NCBI GenBank assembly: GCA_019843655.1
Contig: JACDQD010000005.1
Span: 26,360,954-26,424,953 of the forward strand
Length of the DNA: 64,000 nucleotides
Direction: 5' to 3'
From: Lethocerus indicus
Lineage: Eukaryota; Arthropoda; Insecta; Hemiptera; Belostomatidae
Shown here: positions 61,901-64,000 of the stretch, in pieces
How positions within the stretch are numbered: the first letter of the stretch is position 1
Layout of the letters: each line of letters opens with the position of its first letter
Made by a program: the position numbers and the translations under genes
Notes under the pieces: model-generated
What the model saw: the letters and a program-made list of their open reading frames with translations, nothing else
Told to the model about the DNA's origin: nothing
Database searches by the model: none

Positions 61901-63873
61901 GGCAACATACCAATTGCATCAAAAATCCTCATATCCTTGTTTAAATTTCTCAAAACCTATTTTTAAAAAATGTCTGTAATTGATGTTTATATATCCTAGT
62001 ATGTTTCATTAAAGAATTTACTAGTTATATTAGATACTTAAACTACCCACTGCAAAATAATAATTTTAATATTTTAAATAATATTAAGATGAGAATTGAG
62101 CTGATTTATGTTTGAAATATGTTGAATGATATTAAATAACATAAATAAAATACATATTTCTTCTCACCTTTATCTTGAACCAACAATTTCCATCTATTCT
62201 TTTGTCTCTTTGACGTAGCAAGAGAGTGAAATAAGCACATGAGTCTGGTTGCATGTTTTGTTTTTCTACAATAAAGGGTTGTATTGATAAATAAGGCACA
62301 AATTAGATAAATAATAAACAACAAAAATTCAATCTTAACAAAGTTATCTATTAGATAAGTTCTGATATATTCCTTAAAAATTAAAATGTCATTATATGAT
62401 GCAGTTATAAAATTAATATTAATGCCAATGCAAGAAGTGGTGATTAATTTAATAGAAGGAGATTCATACAGGAGCTCGGGAAATATTCATGGTATAAAAA
62501 ATGAGCTTCCATTTCAATTCAGAAAGATTCAGATACTTGTTTATTATAAATGATATACAATCATTGTATTTTACATTGGAAATTACATTCATTTTATTTT
62601 GATGAAAGCTTAAAATTGTTTTCAAAGACTTGCAGTAACTTTAAGAACTGCAAGTTCTTACTGCTGAGAGAAAATAAATCTCTAAGAACTGTTAGAGAAA
62701 ATAAATGTCAATTAGCACCGGTGTGGTAAACAATAATGTAATTTAAAAGTAATAACTCACTTGATGGTGATGACTTGACATTAGTCACTAAATGCTGTAC
62801 GTTCATATCACGACAGTGATGTAGTTTGACCATTCTAGAGTGATGAATCACATAGCCAAAAGCATTGAAAATCAGGTTCTTAGTAGGTTCATTTTTCCCA
62901 ACATTGGCAATATCATTTTTCAATGACAATTGAACCACAACAAAATCTCCACTTTTAGGATAGTTAGCTGTGACAATATCATTTCTTCCTACAAGAGCTG
63001 TGAAAAGAATGCTTTGTTTTACTTCAACTCCATTGTTTATAATTAAATATCTCATAGATAAATTTAAAGCATGCCAATACAGTCCTGAAACTGTATAATC
63101 CTAACTTAACTCTGCATGTATGCAGAAGAAGTATGTAACATGAGAAACTATCAGAGTGTGTGTAGAGTAATAAATATAACATATAATGAAAGTATTCTAG
63201 TTGTATTAAAATAATCTTAAAATCTTAAAATAATTTTAAAATAAATAATTTAAAAAATTTGAATTACCACAGCAATGTAATTTCTGCATAATTTTAGTCA
63301 TTCCTGCATCTATAACTTCAACTTCTGAGTGAGTAACAATTCCAGACAAAGCTTGGTTGCTAAAACATGCCAAAATCATAAACACAAGGTAATATTTTTT
63401 CAATAAGACTCTACTGATTATAACAAATCCAGAACAATTTAATGGCACCAACAATATTACTGTAGAGGTGACTCTAAACAGTGCTCTTTACACACCCAAT
63501 GAAGACAATATTGATAATTAAAATGTATTATATATTATATATTTTCACAAAAAACATTTAATGGACAAACTTATAGGTTTTTACAGCTTTATCCAATATT
63601 AGTTGTATCCAATTATTTCTACTTTCGTACATGTCAATACAAACTTTTTATTGTAATACAAGGATCTCAACAATTACTACTGAATAACATCATACTACAT
63701 AATCCTGCATACTTAGTAACTTCCAACTCTTGAACAGTTGTTGCCCAGAGATCGTAGAGTTGAAGACTGATAAATGTTTTCTGATATTCTGAATAACTCA
63801 TGAAACTTTCTTTCAATGCTGACACTAGCATTAAGTCTGCTACAGGAGGTTCGCCTTCAAATCTTTTACATTC
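52954..63873 (-). CDS. SETX: Senataxin/Sen1-like SF1 helicase, C-terminal 15 exons (5' partial)
   Basis: The exons are 63873-63713, 63359-63268, 62997-62761, 62265-62168, 61956-61813, 61121-61025, 60630-60460, 59011-58878, 57834-57700, 57598-57437, 56841-56691, 55543-55296, 54362-54219, 53975-53783 and 53088-52954. They give about 767 residues up to the stop, and the N-terminus lies beyond the right edge. Helicase motifs, numbered in this fragment, are Walker A HGPPGTGKT (273-281), LLCAPSNTAVDE, DEATQ (491-495), GDPNQLPAT (from 516), QYRMHPE (561-567), DSYQGQEKD and RLNVALTRAK. This order and the Upf1-like spelling fit Sen1/senataxin, which resolves RNA:DNA hybrids and acts in transcription termination. 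The protein ends about 55 residues after the last motif. My count for exon 57598-57437 is two bases short of the phase demanded by its neighbours, so re-read it near 57470-57483. Confidence 0.93.
55797..56068 (+). repeat. Dispersed repeat copy E, left arm of a fold-back pair
   Basis: This is the fullest copy: the head with GGTCTTTTGGTAGACCGG, then GCTGCTCGCCATCTTCAGTA, GTTAGTCACTATTGGGACTT and a GATGTTTTTTGGACATCC inner hairpin, ending near GTTAATTGGCTTAAG. It lies in a helicase intron. Its reversed partner is at 56367-56606. Confidence 0.8.
56367..56606 (-). repeat. Dispersed repeat copy F, right arm of a fold-back pair
   Basis: The reverse complement matches copy E over most of its length, with scattered mismatches. 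Between the arms is a second inverted repeat: 56221-56239 and 56341-56359 are perfect 19-bp complements, and GCACTCAAC/GTTGAGTGC (56251, 56321) also pair. The whole could form a long nested hairpin in the pre-mRNA of the helicase gene. Confidence 0.8.
58465..58596 (-). repeat. tRNA-derived SINE copy (helicase intron)
   Basis: Read on the minus strand: GGGGCCTTAGTGGCTCAGGG, a B box like GTTTGGTGATTTGAATCCGC, then CATGGAAGTTTGTAAAATTA. A more decayed relative seems to sit next to it at about 58370-58450. Confidence 0.65.
59320..59459 (-). repeat. tRNA-derived SINE copy (helicase intron)
   Basis: The minus strand reads GAGCCTCAGAGGCTCAGGGA, then GGGACTCAGAGGTGGGCAG with a decayed B box, and the shared tail CCATGGACGTTAGTTTGTAA. 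Confidence 0.65.
61240..61409 (-). repeat. tRNA-derived SINE, best-preserved copy (helicase intron)
   Basis: The minus strand begins GGCGCCTTTGTGGCTGAGGT (A box TGGCTGAGGTG), continues with GGGACCCAGAGGTTGGCGG and has a near-consensus B box GGTTTGAATCC. The tail is ATGGATGTTAGTTTGTAAGT. This copy defines the family in the window. Confidence 0.75.
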
Positions 63874-64000
63874 CTAAACAAAAAAGGGAATTAATTTAAA
63901 GTATTGGGGGAGGTCGGGAAAGAGTTTTGTACAGCACTGATATAATTTTCAAACTACTTCGATAGTTATTCGGAAATACTGAATAAATGTTTGCATTTTT

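Overview
This is a 64 kb stretch of an AT-rich, intron-containing animal nuclear genome. It is most likely an arthropod, and probably an insect: the Src kinase is of the Src42A type, there are mariner elements of insect type, tRNA-derived SINEs and long (AT)n microsatellites. No bacterial, viral or organellar gene was seen. Gene models were built by hand from conserved protein motifs plus GT/AG sites and reading phase. UTRs and transcription starts are mostly inferred.

Layout, left to right: (1) 3666-6264, minus strand: three coding exons of a TPPP/p25-alpha paralogue whose last exon is not in the window. (2) 13083-15205, plus: a complete TPPP/ringmaker gene, divergent from the paralogue across about 7 kb of CpG-rich non-coding DNA. 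(3) 17356-19354, minus: TSSC4, a U5 snRNP assembly factor. (4) 20284-26025, plus: an SRA-YDG protein with a short N-terminus and a roughly 780-residue acidic tail, sharing a CpG-rich divergent promoter zone with TSSC4. (5) 28100-32742, plus: a UBALD (UBA-like domain) protein with a CpG island at its 5' end. (6) 35363-42786, plus: a complete ten-coding-exon Src42A-type tyrosine kinase of 557 residues, with a deleted mariner-like element in one intron. (7) 47307-51614, plus: a small BRI3-like membrane protein whose large intron holds an intact antisense mariner transposase gene and a nested second mariner. (8) 52954 to the right edge, minus: the 3' part of a senataxin/Sen1-type SF1 helicase, 15 exons seen, continuing off the window.

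The genes are not an operon; they are independent neighbours. The TPPP pair looks like a local duplication. Transcribed bodies of the UBALD, Src and SRA genes are nearly free of CpG, while their 5' ends and the 3.4-12 kb region keep it. That pattern is expected from germline gene-body CpG methylation, and the SRA-domain gene may belong to that pathway.

The most notable items are the SRA protein with an altered methyl-cytosine pocket and no RING, the two genes found only by short exons (TPPP paralogue and BRI3-like), a perfect 86-nt palindrome 3' of Src, and fold-back copies of a dispersed repeat in a helicase intron.
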